Shown one piece after another: positions 36,352-48,167 of a DNA stretch of 48,175 nt (positions are counted from its first letter, which is position 1; the number at the start of each line of letters is the position of its first letter). The position numbers and the translations under genes were made by a program. Below the pieces are notes generated by a model. It did not search any database and had not been told where the DNA came from. It was given only the letters and a program-made list of their open reading frames with translations. The DNA is from Parachlorella kessleri (lineage: Eukaryota > Chlorophyta > Trebouxiophyceae > Chlorellales > Chlorellaceae), in contig BBXU01002188.1 of the NCBI GenBank assembly GCA_001598975.1, forward strand, positions 1 through 48,175. The letters run 5' to 3'.

Positions 36352-39300
36352 TTACAAGGCGCGTTGCCGGCCGGCCCGCTGCTGCTGCTGCTGTGGCTGC
36401 AGCCTCAGCTTGCCGTAGCGGCCGGGCGGCATGGGCAGCACCACCTTGTCTTCCTGGCCCACCACCTCTTCGTGGGTCCGCATCTTGTCAAACGCCTCAA
36501 ACAGGCACTTGACTGCACCAACAACATCACAGCGATGGAACCACACATGGCATGGTTGACCTACGGCTGACGGCCACGCATGCACGTGGCAGCTGCGTTT
36601 TGCAGCACATGGCAATCATAGCAACATCGCAGGCGGACCGCCATCTTGATTAACCCATATGCAAAAGTTCAATCAAGCTTTGCCACAAACTGCCACACCG
36701 GCACTAGAACCGATAGGCAGAATGAAGGGTCGCTGACACCCATCTCCTCAAGGCAGCCATAACCTCCAGCACAGCCCAACGCAGAACCCCTGCCAGCGCC
36801 CAGGAGCACCCTGGAGCCGCAAACCCCGCGAGAACCCCTCATACCGTCAAGGGGGCTTTGCCGCGCACCTAGCAAGGACAGAGACACCTGCTGACCTTCG
36901 TTTGTACATGGTTTTCCTATTCTCACTCCCGCACCTGTGCTGCGTGTGTTGCGCGAGCCGTACACCTTGACGCCAATGTCATGCAGCCCGGCCATCTTGC
37001 AGATGTCGTAGATGAGGCCGGAGGCAACGATGCCGCGGCCAGCTGCCTTGGGATACATGATGATCTGCAGCAGCCAGCGACACCTTCCCCATACTTGGTC
37101 TCAAAGATGGGTCCAGAGCACAAGGCTTGAGGAGGACACCTTGAACCCCTCGTACCACAAGCTTCAACTGGCACTCGACTGGGGAGGGCAAGCGGGCACG
37201 ACCCTTGCCGCAGTTGAAGTTTGGGCCAGGCATGGAGAGCGACAGCTGACCTGTCGCGCCAGGCAAGGTGGCCACGGGGAGCCACCAGCCACCCTGTCCT
37301 ACCGCCTGCCAAGGCCCTCTCCCTAGTGTGCCACCATGCTACTACTCTGTCTCCCCTGTGTCAACCAATACGTGGTGGCGGAGGGGTGGCAACAATCGCC
37401 TAGAGGGCTGCCTCCCCGCTCACAGGCAGCACGACTACCAGGCGGCAGGCACCTCCAAAGATCAGGCCTGGGCCGACTCAGGGGAGGTGGCGCCTGGCTC
37501 CCCGGCTTTTCCCTCCACAGCCCTGGCACGGCCTGCCCTGCCCTGCCCGCTGCCCTCGGCTCACCTTGACCTTGCCAAACTTGGCCTGCATGGGCTCGGG
37601 GATGGTGTGCTCGTTGAACCGCGGGATGGGGTATAGGTTCCTGCAGGCAGGCACGCGGGCGGGCAGGCAGGCAAGTAAGAGGGGCCACGGCAACACCACC
37701 AGCACACCCACATACATGGGTGGGATGCACGTCAGCGAGTCCGATCCCTGGTTGAGTACCTACTCTTGATCTGCCGCAGGGGTTAGGGCCTACATCGCTT
37801 ACCCATGCATCAACACTGCCACAACTCACAAGTGGCACTACGCCGATCTGGGTTGCCACGCCCTTTGAAAACCAATTCTCAATGCCGGTGCCCGCCGCTC
37901 CCTCATCCAAGCACACCGCACACATCCTCCACTCAGCGCCCTGACCGCTCACAGCCCTCCACGTTGGGACGACCCCCGCTGCCCGCCCCCTTCCCCCCCA
38001 GCATGCCTGCAAGCGCGCTGGTAGGCCTTCTGCACCGCATCCGCGGTCTCCGCTGCTTTGCCCTGGCCCAGCCCCAGCACCCCGTCGCCGTTGCCCACCA
38101 CCACCAGGCAGGAGTAGCGGTACAGGCCGCCGCTCTTGGTGCCCTTGCACGTGTAGTTAACGTCCACCACCTGCCAGGGGCAGCAAAGCGCTTCTCATAG
38201 CAGCGAGGTCCAGGGCTGCCGGGGCTAGCAGGCAGTTGATCTACAGGTTCCATACCCTGTATGAGGCTGCAGCCATGCCATTAGCTGCAGACAACACTGG
38301 CAGGCCCGACAACCACATGGAGAACGCAAGCACTGCCCAAATTACCAACCCTGTTCCCCCTCCCCCGTCCTCCCCCATAGTCACCAGCCACCCTCCCCTG
38401 GGCCCTGCAAGGCGCCCCCCACCCACCTTCATGCTGAAGTTCTCCGGCGGCTGGAACTGGCGCTGGATCTCCTGCCACTCCTGCATCGCCTCGGGGTCCG
38501 CCTGCAGCATGCCGCCCTGCAGCAGCTTCTGGAGCACGCTCCTGCAGCCAGGACAAGGGCAGCAGCCATGCAGTGTGGGCTTTGCAAGCTCTCTTGCACC
38601 ACTACTACTGTCAGTGCCTAGCTGATGGCAGGAGCGGGAGAGCAGGCGCCACGGCTGGCGCCAGCAATGGAGGACAACCAGGCCGGCCGACCCAGCACAC
38701 CTGTCCTGGCCGAGCCGCCCCCTGGGCACGGACAGAAGGCAACTATTACCGGGAAGGGAAGCCGGCTGGCAGTAGTCCCCTCCTGAGGGGGCAGGCCTCC
38801 CAGCCCGCCCCTCCTAGGTGCCTCCTTCAACGTTCCCCCACTTCCACAGCCACAATCGCCTACGTCACACCTGCACAACCCCACCCACCCCTCCCCACCC
38901 GCCAGTCGCCGACTCCCCACACCCACGCCCGCACGCACCTCTGCGCCCCCTTGCGCAGCCCGCCCAGCTTGGCCATGAGGTCAAACTCCTGCTGCTCGCT
39001 CAGGGCCTCCCCAGCTGCTATACCCAGCTCCTCCCCCTCGCCTCCGCCCGCCTCATCATCAAAGCCTTCAAGACCCTCGTCCTCCGCCTCGTCGGAGGCT
39101 GCTGCTAGGGGCTGTGGGTAGGCATAGTCCTCGCCACGATACTCGTCCCCCGTGAAGAAGCTGCGCAGGGAACAGCGGGAAGAGAGGGTGGCATGGGTAC
39201 TAACGTGGGGCCTGGGGCATGCAAGGGCGCCATGGTGAGTCAGCTCTTGCTCACTTTCTACAAGCACAACAATGGACTGTGCACCTGCTGCGCAGAACGC

Positions 39301-40000
39301 AGTGAGGATTTCAACTAGCGACAATCAATGTACCAGGTGTTTTGTTAAGTTGGCGCCTTGTCGTGGGGGTTGAGGCTCCAATGAGCCACGTGACCAAGAA
39401 GCCAATAGCCAGCAAGTTACAGGTGCCAGTATGCATCCACTGCAACCATGAGCCCCCTACCCAGCTCCTCCCTGCCGGCCAGCACAGCGTAGTGCTGTAT
39501 TTTTGTTGGCCACATTAGAACAGCACCACCCCGACGGTCTGCCGCTGCAGGCCATAGCGTGCCCCAGTGCTGTCGCCGCCCACACCCCTCGCTGGCACCA
39601 CCGCACACCTGTCCACAAACTTGCCGGCTCCTTCTACCCCCGGCGCGCCCGCCTGCAAGCGCAGCAGCTCCTGAATGCGCCGCTGCCGCTCCGCTACCTG
39701 CTCATCCTCTTGCAGCTCCTCCAGAGAGCGGTTGACCCGCTCAAACAACTGCTTGTGGCTGGGTCGGTGTTGCAGCCGCCCCTTCTGCCCTGTCTCTAGC
39801 TCGTCAAACTCCTCCTCCGCCTCGTCTTTCCGCCGACCCGCTGCGAAGGCTGCATGCTGCTGGTATTGCTGGCCAAGGGCGGCTAGGGCTCGTGATAAAG
39901 GAGCTGTGATGCCATCTGCTGCTGCGACGGAGGTGCTGCACCCAAGCTGCGAGCTAGCACAGCGTGCTGCTGATCGCAGCAGCTGGCTAACTGAGCGCAT
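36352..40000 (-). CDS. MRPS5: Mitochondrial small-subunit ribosomal protein uS5
   Basis: Bacterial-type uS5 of the mitochondrial ribosome small subunit. Exons 40000-39609, 39160-38939, 38541-38427, 38170-38007, 37640-37565, 37064-36935, 36512-36352; phases agree, giving 419 aa. The N-terminus MRSVSQLLRSAARCASSQLG is Arg/Ser/Ala-rich like a mitochondrial presequence. A charged extension (about 30-240) precedes the S5 core: GGLYRYSCLVVVGNGDGVLG (dsRBD-like N-domain), NLYPIPRFNEHTIPEPMQAK, AAGRGIVASGLIYDICKMAG, VKVYGSRNTRSTVKCLFEAF and MRTHEEVV. It ends in a Gln/Arg tail. The intron 38006-37641 begins with GC (TGCAG|GCATGC) and must be removed to join RACR to NLYPI. Plastid uS5 is less likely because KIIMYPKAAGRG resembles mitochondrial rather than plastid forms, but targeting is inferred. 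Confidence 0.92.
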
Positions 40001-40725
40001 GTGGGTTGCGACTAGCCTATCTGCTGCCTGTACGGTTTATTACAGGGATGCAGGGTGCCAGGGTTAGCTTTCCTTGCACTGCGTGTAGTGTAAGATATTG
40101 TATTTAACTCATAGAATAATGCATAGACAAGCAGGGGATGTATTGGCGGGACTCGCGTGCCATGTCAGCCTCATTAGTCATTTAGTGCCAAGCCACACAT
40201 GCCAACATCGTCGTGATAGCCAATGTGTCTCATCGGCTGCAAACATCTGCCAATGACGTTGCTGGCTGGCTACTCATTGTGCCAGCAAGGCAGTGCAGGC
40301 TCCACTGCTGTCTGCACATACTGCATGTTTTCTGCGCACAGCTGTCTCAGGTGTCTAAGGCGTCCTGCGTTGCTCCTTCAAGCTCAGCTGACAACACTGA
40401 AGGAATCAACATCATCACAAACCATGTGCCAAGCTCACGTTACTAGCAACAACTGTGGGATGATCCCCTGTCACAGCGGAATCATAGTCCGTGTACAGTC
40501 CCAGGTCTTCAGCAGATCCAAAAAGCACTGCCATAAAAGAGGCCACCACAACCATGGCACAAATATAGCCACGGGATGAGGTTAAACCGCAGTTTGAAAG
40601 TTCGTGGAAATATCAGGAGCAGGCAGCCGGGGTTCCGTATGTCCCTGTGACTGCAGCCTTGCTTGCTACACTAAGCAACTGTCTTAGCAGGGCCTCCTGT
40701 CTTGTGCTCCCCAGTTGCTCCAGAC
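40001..40725. other. Intergenic between uS5m start and dapF stop
   Basis: About 725 bp. It holds the upstream region of uS5m and the dapF 3'UTR, both on the minus strand. It is AT-richer than the flanking exons. No gene, RNA or clear TATA element was recognised. Confidence 0.5.
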
Positions 40726-43700
40726 CTAAAGCTGCACGCTGCCCTCGAAAACAAGCTCGGCAGGGCCCGTCATGTACACATGATTGTCCGCTTCGCTCCA
40801 CTCGATCAGCAAAGGCCCACCCGGCAGGTCCACCTGCGAGTAGCCCAGTTGAGAAGTTTAAGATTGGCAGTCCCATATCACAAACAGAAGATGCTCTCCG
40901 CAGCCTAGGAATAAAAAATGCATGAAAGGCGCCTTGAGCTCTTCGAACAGTGCCTGCGTCCCGCGGTCCCCTACAAACGTGTTGCAGCCACCAGTACAGC
41001 ACCCAAGTACTCCTCACCTCACAATGCCTCTGCAAACGCCCAAAGCCAAACCCTCACCAGCAAGCTCACAGTGTACGCAGGGGCCTGACAGGGGCGCCAA
41101 CACACCGTCCCCACATTCTGCCTGCCACTGCCCAGCCCCATTGCAGGATGCGCAAGTGCCAACGCCGGATTCAAATGCCCATAAATACGCCTGTGAAAGT
41201 GGGAACGCCAGCGCCATTGCAGTGGAAGCAAATGCCTCGCCACACCTGGCATGTGCGGTCCACGCGCCCCTCCAGCACTCCCGCCACCACGGTGGCGCAG
41301 GCGCCGGTGCCGCAGGCCAGCGTGCGGCCCGCGCCCCGCTCCCACACCACCATGCGCACGTGGCCGCGGCTCAACACCTCCACAAACTCTGCAGCGGGGC
41401 ACAAAAGGTGGTGGGCAACGCAAAATAACGTTATCAGAAGAATTATGTGCATCGGGGAAGACTGCAGGGTCCGCAGCACAAACTGGGACAGCTCGGGTAT
41501 GATGCAAGCTTATATCTCTGTAAACTCCTTACTTCGTAGCCTGTGTACTCAAGGTGTAATCACAAGCAGGGATGGCGCCAGTGCGGTAGTTCTGACACCT
41601 CGAGTATGAGGTGAGTGCCATTGTGGTAAGTTCCGCGTCAGGCATCAGGTCACGCCTGGTCCGAAGTCAGGGCTTAGCAAGCTTATGGGTTCATGCTCGT
41701 TCCTTGGTGCCATGCAAGTAATGCTGAGTCATAAGCCAACCTGTGTTGGTCCGGGCAGGGAAGACAGGGTTGCTCTCGAACATGGGTCCTATCCGGAAGA
41801 TGTCAATGTCATCTACCTGCACCCATGCGAAACATGTCAGACACCGAGGCATATTGTTGCCCTTACCTCCACCGCAGTCCACCTGTCATTCCCAAGTGGC
41901 AAGGCTAGCCTCCATGCACGGCCCTGGCATGCAAGCCGTTCCACCCGCCTGCTTTCTGGCCCTTGCAGTAAGATACCAATCACACAACACAAACCTGGGC
42001 TTATCTCACAGCTTTCCATGTATCGGCACGGCTCGGGAAGACCGCAAACCAACCCCGGGAGCACTTGCGCAAGAGCGCCCAAGCGACATTTGCATGCAGT
42101 TCACAGCACCTGTACAGCGCCGGCCACAGCAGGCGCAGCAGCGTCCGCACCTCGAGGCTGGGGCTGCTGGCGGTGCCATAGGTGATGGCATGGGGGTTAC
42201 CCATGCTGACGCAAGTCATGAGCCACTCCTGGCCATCGACGCTAAGCTTCTGCTGCACCACTGTCTCGCCCTGTGCAAAAACGCAGGCGGTCACGGCGGT
42301 GACATAGCAACCATTGCTCAGGGTATATCACGCAGCCAGGGAAGACTCCACATGTGACATGGCCTAGAGCACATTATGCCGCTCCTGCAGTAGCCAACGC
42401 CAATTTTCTCAATGTCCCGTGCCAACCATGCATGCTACTCCCCCACCAAACCAAGCCTGGCCACCATGCCCTAATACCATCTCAGCCAACCGAAATGTGC
42501 ATGCCACTCCCCATCATGTGAAATCCCACCTCACCTGCGTTGGCTGCAATGTTGTGGGCACATCCGACCCCCGTAGAATCGGCTCCCCCATGTCCACCCG
42601 CACCTGCGCACAGGCAAAGCCAAGGCTGTCTGTGTTGCATTGTAAAGCCAGACATCTGGACAACCAATGCCATGTGCTCCACAACGAACTCACGCAAGCA
42701 CACACCCCCACAGGCGACAGGGCGCACACGGAACAAGCAAGTAACCCCAGCAGAACACCACCACCACCGCTCCACAAGCAGCAATCCTCCCTTGCCCTCC
42801 CACTCTCCGCACCTGCACCAGTCCAAGGTTGACCAACAGACGCAGGCAAAAATCACCCCAGTTCATGCCAAAGAAGACCCCAAGGCGTGACCTCCCCGCA
42901 ACCTGCACAGCCCAGCCCAGCCGCCCCCGGGCTGTACTTGGGTGCTGTACTGTACCGCGCTTGCTCACCTGCCCGTCCGACAGCAGAGCCGGCTGTATCA
43001 GCCCTGCCAGCGTGTGCACCTTGTACTGCCGCGGCGCCGCGCCATCGATGTCGGCCACAAACCGTGCCAAGCAGCGGATGCCGTTGCCGCACATCTCGGG
43101 CTCGCTGCCGTCCGAGTTGTAGATGCGCATGGTGTAGTCCGTGCTGCCGTTGGTGGCTGGCAGCGCAAAGATCACCTGCAACCATTCCAAGGCAGGCAGG
43201 GAAGTGCGACTATGGTATGTTGCAGAGGTGCAGTCTGCTGCAGGGAAAGCCGTGTGCCGCTAAGCTGCTAATGTGGATTCCTGCTGGACACAAAAGAGCA
43301 CAAAAGAGAGGCTTGCTTGGCGCCCTGCCTACCTGAAAGAAGGGAACTTTGGTAGGTTCCCTTGCTACCCGAGACCACTGGGCAAAATTGCAGCGAACGA
43401 CTAAGGGCCACCCCAGAACCATCATGCGCACTCCTGAGCGCTCACCCCATCGCCGCCGATACCAAAATTTCGGTCGCAGATTTTGGCGGCCTGCTCGGGA
43501 GTGATGACTGGCTCCGGCTGGTGCCTGTTGTCAACCTGCAGTGCTCACCAGAGGCTGCGTAAACCCAGTGTGGCCTCCCTGACATTTCAACACCCCATGT
43601 GAGACCAATGTGCTGCACCTGCACACATCCACGATAGTACGTACAGGGAATACATGCACCGTGCAGCATGGCGAGCAGCTTTCAGTTCAGCCACTGGAGC

Positions 43701-44011
43701 ACCCCGTTTCCATATGGTACGCGCACTAGCGGTGCTGGCTGCCTGCAAACTCTGCTGTGCAGCTAATAAGCTGAAGCTGCACCTGCCAGAGGCGCTACTG
43801 TTAGTAGCACACACCCACTGCCAAGGTAGGCACACACACTCACCAGGATGAAGTCGTTGCCAAGGCCTTGGTACTTGGCAAACTTGAAGGCAGCCTGGCA
43901 CTTTGTCACACGCCTGCTGCCGGAGTTAAAACAGCTCATCCAGCTAAGGCTGCGAGGGGCAGCGGGTCTACCTGCAGAACGCTGGTGTGCAGCTAGCTGC
44001 ATGACCACCAT
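40726..44011 (-). CDS. dapF: Diaminopimelate epimerase (DapF), plastid-targeted
   Basis: Converts LL-diaminopimelate to the meso form, the penultimate step of lysine biosynthesis in plastids. Exons 44011-43844, 43535-43446, 43175-42969, 42603-42535, 42270-42151, 41816-41741, 41388-41246, 40833-40726; phases agree, giving 326 aa. The first 40 residues are Ser/Arg/Ala-rich (transit-peptide-like). Then [29 protein letters not shown], and the two catalytic cysteines: Cys115 in [16 protein letters not shown] and Cys269 in [24 protein letters not shown], the family MGNPH motif, is present, and it ends [19 protein letters not shown]. The core length matches bacterial DapF. Every catalytic feature is intact, so an active enzyme is expected. 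It shares a 207-bp divergent upstream region with the next gene. Confidence 0.97.
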
Positions 44012-44218
44012 CTGGCCAGCCCCAGTGCCAAGCCTCCTGCCTTCAGCGCCCTCCTGAAGGTGACAGGGTGCGCTCCCCTACGCAAAAGAAGGGCCCGGGT
44101 GCGCTTGATCGACTCCTAGGACCTATCGCGCTCCCGCCATGCTTTGTGCATGCCACACGAAGTCTTGGATGCTCAGACTCCCCCCGTCAATTACTTCAGC
44201 ATCATTTCATTTACTAAG
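44012..44218. promoter_or_regulatory. Short divergent promoter (dapF / unknown gene)
   Basis: Only 207 bp separate the dapF ATG (44011, minus) from the next ATG (44219, plus), so both promoters and both 5'UTRs must fit here or overlap. No TATA box is visible, which suggests a TATA-less bidirectional promoter. Confidence 0.5.
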
Positions 44219-47200
44219 ATGACTGCGCCTACGGCCTCATGGGCCGACCAAGTTGACGAAGAGGAGGAAGCGGAGGGCTCCTTCGGGGTACGGTTTGAGC
44301 CCAGGGACGGATGGCACGAAGGCTTGAACGTCGCAAGAGGGCAGAGCAAGCAGCGACTAGACCTGCAGCACGGGTTCATGCGCGATATAGTGAGTTGGGA
44401 GTGTCGGGGCGCGCAACCCCGCAAATCTCTGTCGTAACCGGCTTTCTTTAGGTTGTTCCCCTGTCTGGTGTCATGGAGACAAGGTATTTCTCGGCCTGGA
44501 CTGACCTTCCTGCCAGTACAGGTCTGCTTGCCTGTCCAGGAAGGAGCGAATTCATGTTTTGTGCAAGACTGGTTCTACAAGGGTCAGGAGTGCCTCAAGT
44601 CCTGTAACTTAATGTAATAGAAAGCTTCAGTGCGACCTGCTGTGGGGCTGCCACACTCTGCTTGCCACCAGTCGACAACCCCACTCCATTATGTCTTTGC
44701 AGATACGCAACCAACAGGACCGAGACAACTACGAGAAGGCCTGGCAGCAAGCCTATGAGCAGGGGGATGAGTACCAGCGGAAATACATGCGGGCGAAGGT
44801 CCAGCGAGACGGCCGGGAGTGGGGCATGTGAGTGTCGGCGTCTGCTGGGGGCAGCGCCAGTTCCTCAGCGTCACTGGGTAGATAGCTGCTCAGGCAGCTG
44901 AGGTCACACCCCCCTACATAGTGTTCACATGCAACACTCCTGGCCAGCAACATAGTTGTATGCTGGATTGCATGAAGCGGGTCATGGGGCGGGAGTGGGC
45001 TGGCCATCTTAGCCAGCTTTTGTTGCTCCTATGCCCACTCGTCTCAGGGACACTCCCAGGCTATCAAGATGTGCGCAAGCACCCCGCCCTTGTGTCATGT
45101 CAGTAACACAGCATGCAACTCGCCCACAACTGTGTTCACCGCTCACATGAGTGCGTTGGCCTGCAGGCCGGAGCCGTGGCGGATGGCCCCCCAGCCACCG
45201 CACCCCCCGCTGGACCCTGCTCCTGCCTGGGCAGAGCAGCAGTCCAACAAGGCTGACGAGTCATCCTGGTGGCGCAAGCAGCAGCCGCAGCACCCTCAGC
45301 AGCAGCAGCACGCGGCAGCAGCAGCAGGTGCAGCGGCAGCGGCGGCGGCACCTGGGGCAGCTCTTCAGCATCACCCGGCAGGGGAGCTGGACGGTGTCGG
45401 TAGTCCGCAAAAGCGGCAGCGGGACAGGGAGGGCAGGAGGCAGCAGCCCCTGGGGGAGGCAAAGCCGGCAGTGCAGCAGGTAGACGGTCGTCCTTGACCA
45501 GCCTGTCTGCCTGCCGAAGGGCCTTTGTTGCACTGCCTGGGGACTGCTGGGGTTGATCTGTGGGTGATCCAGTGGGGAGATAGCCAGGGCGTGCCTGGGG
45601 TGCAATGGGTGTGTTGTGCCCCCGCGGTGTCAGGGGGCCCACATAGGGTGATGCTAGGTTGTGGCAGTCCGTGCTTGCCCCGGAGCAAATATGCGGTCTG
45701 CCGCCGAACTCGTGAGGCTGAGCAGTGGATTGAAGCTCCGCACAGCAGACACCTGTCGGGTGGCAGCATGGCTTGGGGGGCCCCAGCAGTTTGGGCTACC
45801 CATGGCTGCCTCCGATACATGCTCGCCAGCTGTCTCGACTTGCGTTTGGCTCCCGTGGTGGGGGAGATATGGGTGTCTCGAAGGCGTCGCGGTGAGGATG
45901 ACAATTTTGAGATAGGATTGATGAGTGATATCCCAAGGTCCCAGGTTACACCTGCTTAGGAGGCCTGGCAGAGCTGGCCGCTTACTAGCTCGTTCTTGAG
46001 CCGCCGGCAGGCTCCATCGTAGGAATGATTGTCTTGGCGCGCTTGTCGTGCCTCTGGCGATCTTCCCCTAGGCTCTGGCATCTCGGTTGATGAGGGCGCT
46101 ACTACCTTGGATGTGCAGATGAAGGTCTTGCAGCGGCCAGCAACAGCTGTGTCGTACGCTCAGGCCGCCTCTGGGCTCCCGACTGGCGCCCTGAGCCCCA
46201 CTGGTCCCCAACCCCACCCTGGCGCAGCCCCAGCCGCAGCAGCTGTCGACAGTGCTGGCTCGAGTGCTGCCACCGCCTCTCAGCGGCATCCTGCGGCCTC
46301 ACACCACGCCGACAGGCCGCAGGAGCGGCTCCAGCAGCGCAGTGCGAGACACAGGCCGTCTGCCGTGCACGAGAACGGCGATGCGGCGGCCCTGGCTCAA
46401 CAATGCTTGCTTGCGCAGCAGCCACTGCCGCCGTCGCAATTGGCGCTGGCTGCGCCAGCACCGTCGCAGTTGCAGCAGCAGGCGGGGACTCCTGCCCTGG
46501 CACCCTATGCGGCAGCGCCGCTGCCAGCGGCTGGGCAGGTGCCGCCAGCGCCTGTGATGGTGCAGCTCCCGGGCGGCGGCTACGCCCTTGTGCACCCGCA
46601 GCAGCTGGCAGCGGCAGCGCAGCAGGCACAGCAGGCTCAGCACGGCGGCTCGCCCCCGCAGTTTGTCTTTGTGCCGGTCCCGGCACCGGCTGCAGCGCTC
46701 CAGCCACAGCAGGCGCAGCAGGCGCCCCAGTTTTCATACTCCCCCCAGCCACAACAGCAGCAGCAGCAGCAGCCGCCGCATCAGCAGCGTATCGGAGGGG
46801 CAGCATCCCCGGCTGGGGGTGGCCCGCACGTAGCGGAGTCCCCCGGGCCCGGTAGCGGCGGAGCTGGGGGCGAGGCCCAGCGGCGAGCGGTGAAGCTGCG
46901 GGCGGGGTTTGGGACATACCGGCCGCCGCCGGTGCTGACAGGGTCGAGCAGCACAGGGGCAAAGGTGCGTCGCTGTTGTCCATCACCCCATAGTGCTGTC
47001 ACCGCCACTGCCGGAATGTCAGCGGCTTCGTGGCTGCTCAAGGCATGCGTGTGGCCGCAAGGTGGCGTGGGGAGGCCTCTGTTGGTAAGGCAAGGGTTTT
47101 GGCGAATGCAGGGGCCCTCAGGCGGTTCTGAAAAAGACCGGAATAGCAGTCGTGGATATAATTTGCGCATTGCGTGTGCAGGAAGCCAAGGATCTGCCGA

Positions 47201-48142
47201 CCCACCGGGCTGGCGTGGTCTCTCCCTTGGCAGCGGCGCCTTCTCTGACCTCGCCTGGTTCCGGTGGCAGGCAGCGCCCTCCCTTTATAGAAGAGCCCCG
47301 CCAGGGAGGTGGTGCAGCTCAGCAGGCGCAGCAGGGTCCTGTGGTACGGGCGGACTCGCGGGGGTCCCAGCAGGGATCCCAGGCCCATCCTGCAGACCAG
47401 CGCCCCGGTTCGAGGGAGAGCGGCGGCCGGCGAAGCGTGCTGGAGCGGCTGTCCTATGGGGACGCCGCGGAGCGCGGCCCAGCAGAGCACAGCACGGCAA
47501 AGCGTGCTGATCAGGGTGCACAGCAGCCGCGGCGGGCTCCCACAGTGGCTGTTGTGAAGGTGGAAGCCCGGCGGCCCGCCACAGCGGGCACGACGCCGAA
47601 GCCAGTCCTGGTGCCGGTAGGCCGCCGGGGTGGCAAACAGCCCGGCCGGCCTGCTGAGCAGCGGGAGAGGCCGGCTCAGCAGGCACAGCGCAGCCTGCCA
47701 GACACTAAAGCGGTGCGCGCCGCCATGGCGGCAGCAGCTGCAGACAGGGCACCAGGAGAGGCTGCCGCTCCGTCCAACCCTGCCCCCCAGCACCCAGCGG
47801 AGCCGATCTCTCCGCCAGCAGCAGCAGGCCATGCACAGCCCGCTGTGGCGGAGCAAGGGGCGGAGGGCGGCAGCACCGAGCGCCGCAAGAAGCCCCGCAA
47901 GCGGGGCGGCAAGAAGCACCGTGGCGGCAAGGGCGGTCAGCACGACAATGCAGCGGTTGACGGGGCGGCTGGACTGGGGAAGGAGTCTGGGGCTGAGGGC
48001 AGCGAGGGGGGAGGGGACGGGGAGAACGAGGCCTTCTTCCCGCCCCCAGGCGTGCTGCGACGGGGCGACAGCATCGGCCGGCGGCGGCTGGGGACCGCGG
48101 TCATGGTGGAACAGCAGTTTGAGGATGAGGGAGCCATGTCAG
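44219..48142 (+). CDS. Low-complexity basic protein of unknown function (partial, right edge)
   Basis: Exons 44219-44389, 44703-44827, 45167-45479, 46119-46964 and 47182-48142, with the last donor (TCA G|GTGGGT) leading into an intron cut by the window; about 805 residues visible. The N-terminus is acidic and probably structured (TASWADQVDEEEEAEGSFGV, FEPRDGWHEG), followed by a charged helical stretch (NQQDRDNYEKAWQQAYEQGD, EYQRKYMRAKVQRDGREWGM). The rest is Gln, Pro and Ala-rich with CAG-encoded polyQ, then a very basic block (ERRKKPRKRGGKKHRGGKGG) and FFPPPGVLRRGDSIGRRRLG. I do not recognise the family; the basic Gly/Lys block suggests RNA or nucleic-acid binding, which is inference. The start of the 46119 exon is the weakest junction: CAG|ATG keeps phase, while the better-looking acceptor at 46070 would need a different upstream donor. 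Confidence 0.72.
46752..46772 (+). repeat. CAA/CAG repeat encoding polyglutamine
   Basis: Seven Gln codons (CAA then CAG x6) run in frame inside the fourth exon of the unknown basic protein. CAG-rich tracts also occur near 45290-45330 in its third exon. Confidence 0.85.
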
Positions 48143-48151
48143 GTGGGTCTT

Positions 48152-48167
48152 GGGGGGGGGGGGGGGG
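48152..48167 (+). repeat. Poly-G run of 16 nt
   Basis: A 16-base G homopolymer lies 10 nt after the last visible splice donor of the unknown basic protein gene. Such runs are prone to sequencing and assembly length errors. Confidence 0.9.

Noticed and set aside
32439..40103. 15-nt match TGTAAGATATTGTAT at 32439-32453 and 40089-40103
   Set aside because: One or two exact 15-mers are expected by chance in a window this size, and the flanks do not match.
45136..46986. Long minus-strand frames opposite the unknown basic protein
   Set aside because: The plus-strand exons form a phase-consistent chain with splice sites; the minus frames are mirror images of CAG and GC-rich repeats.
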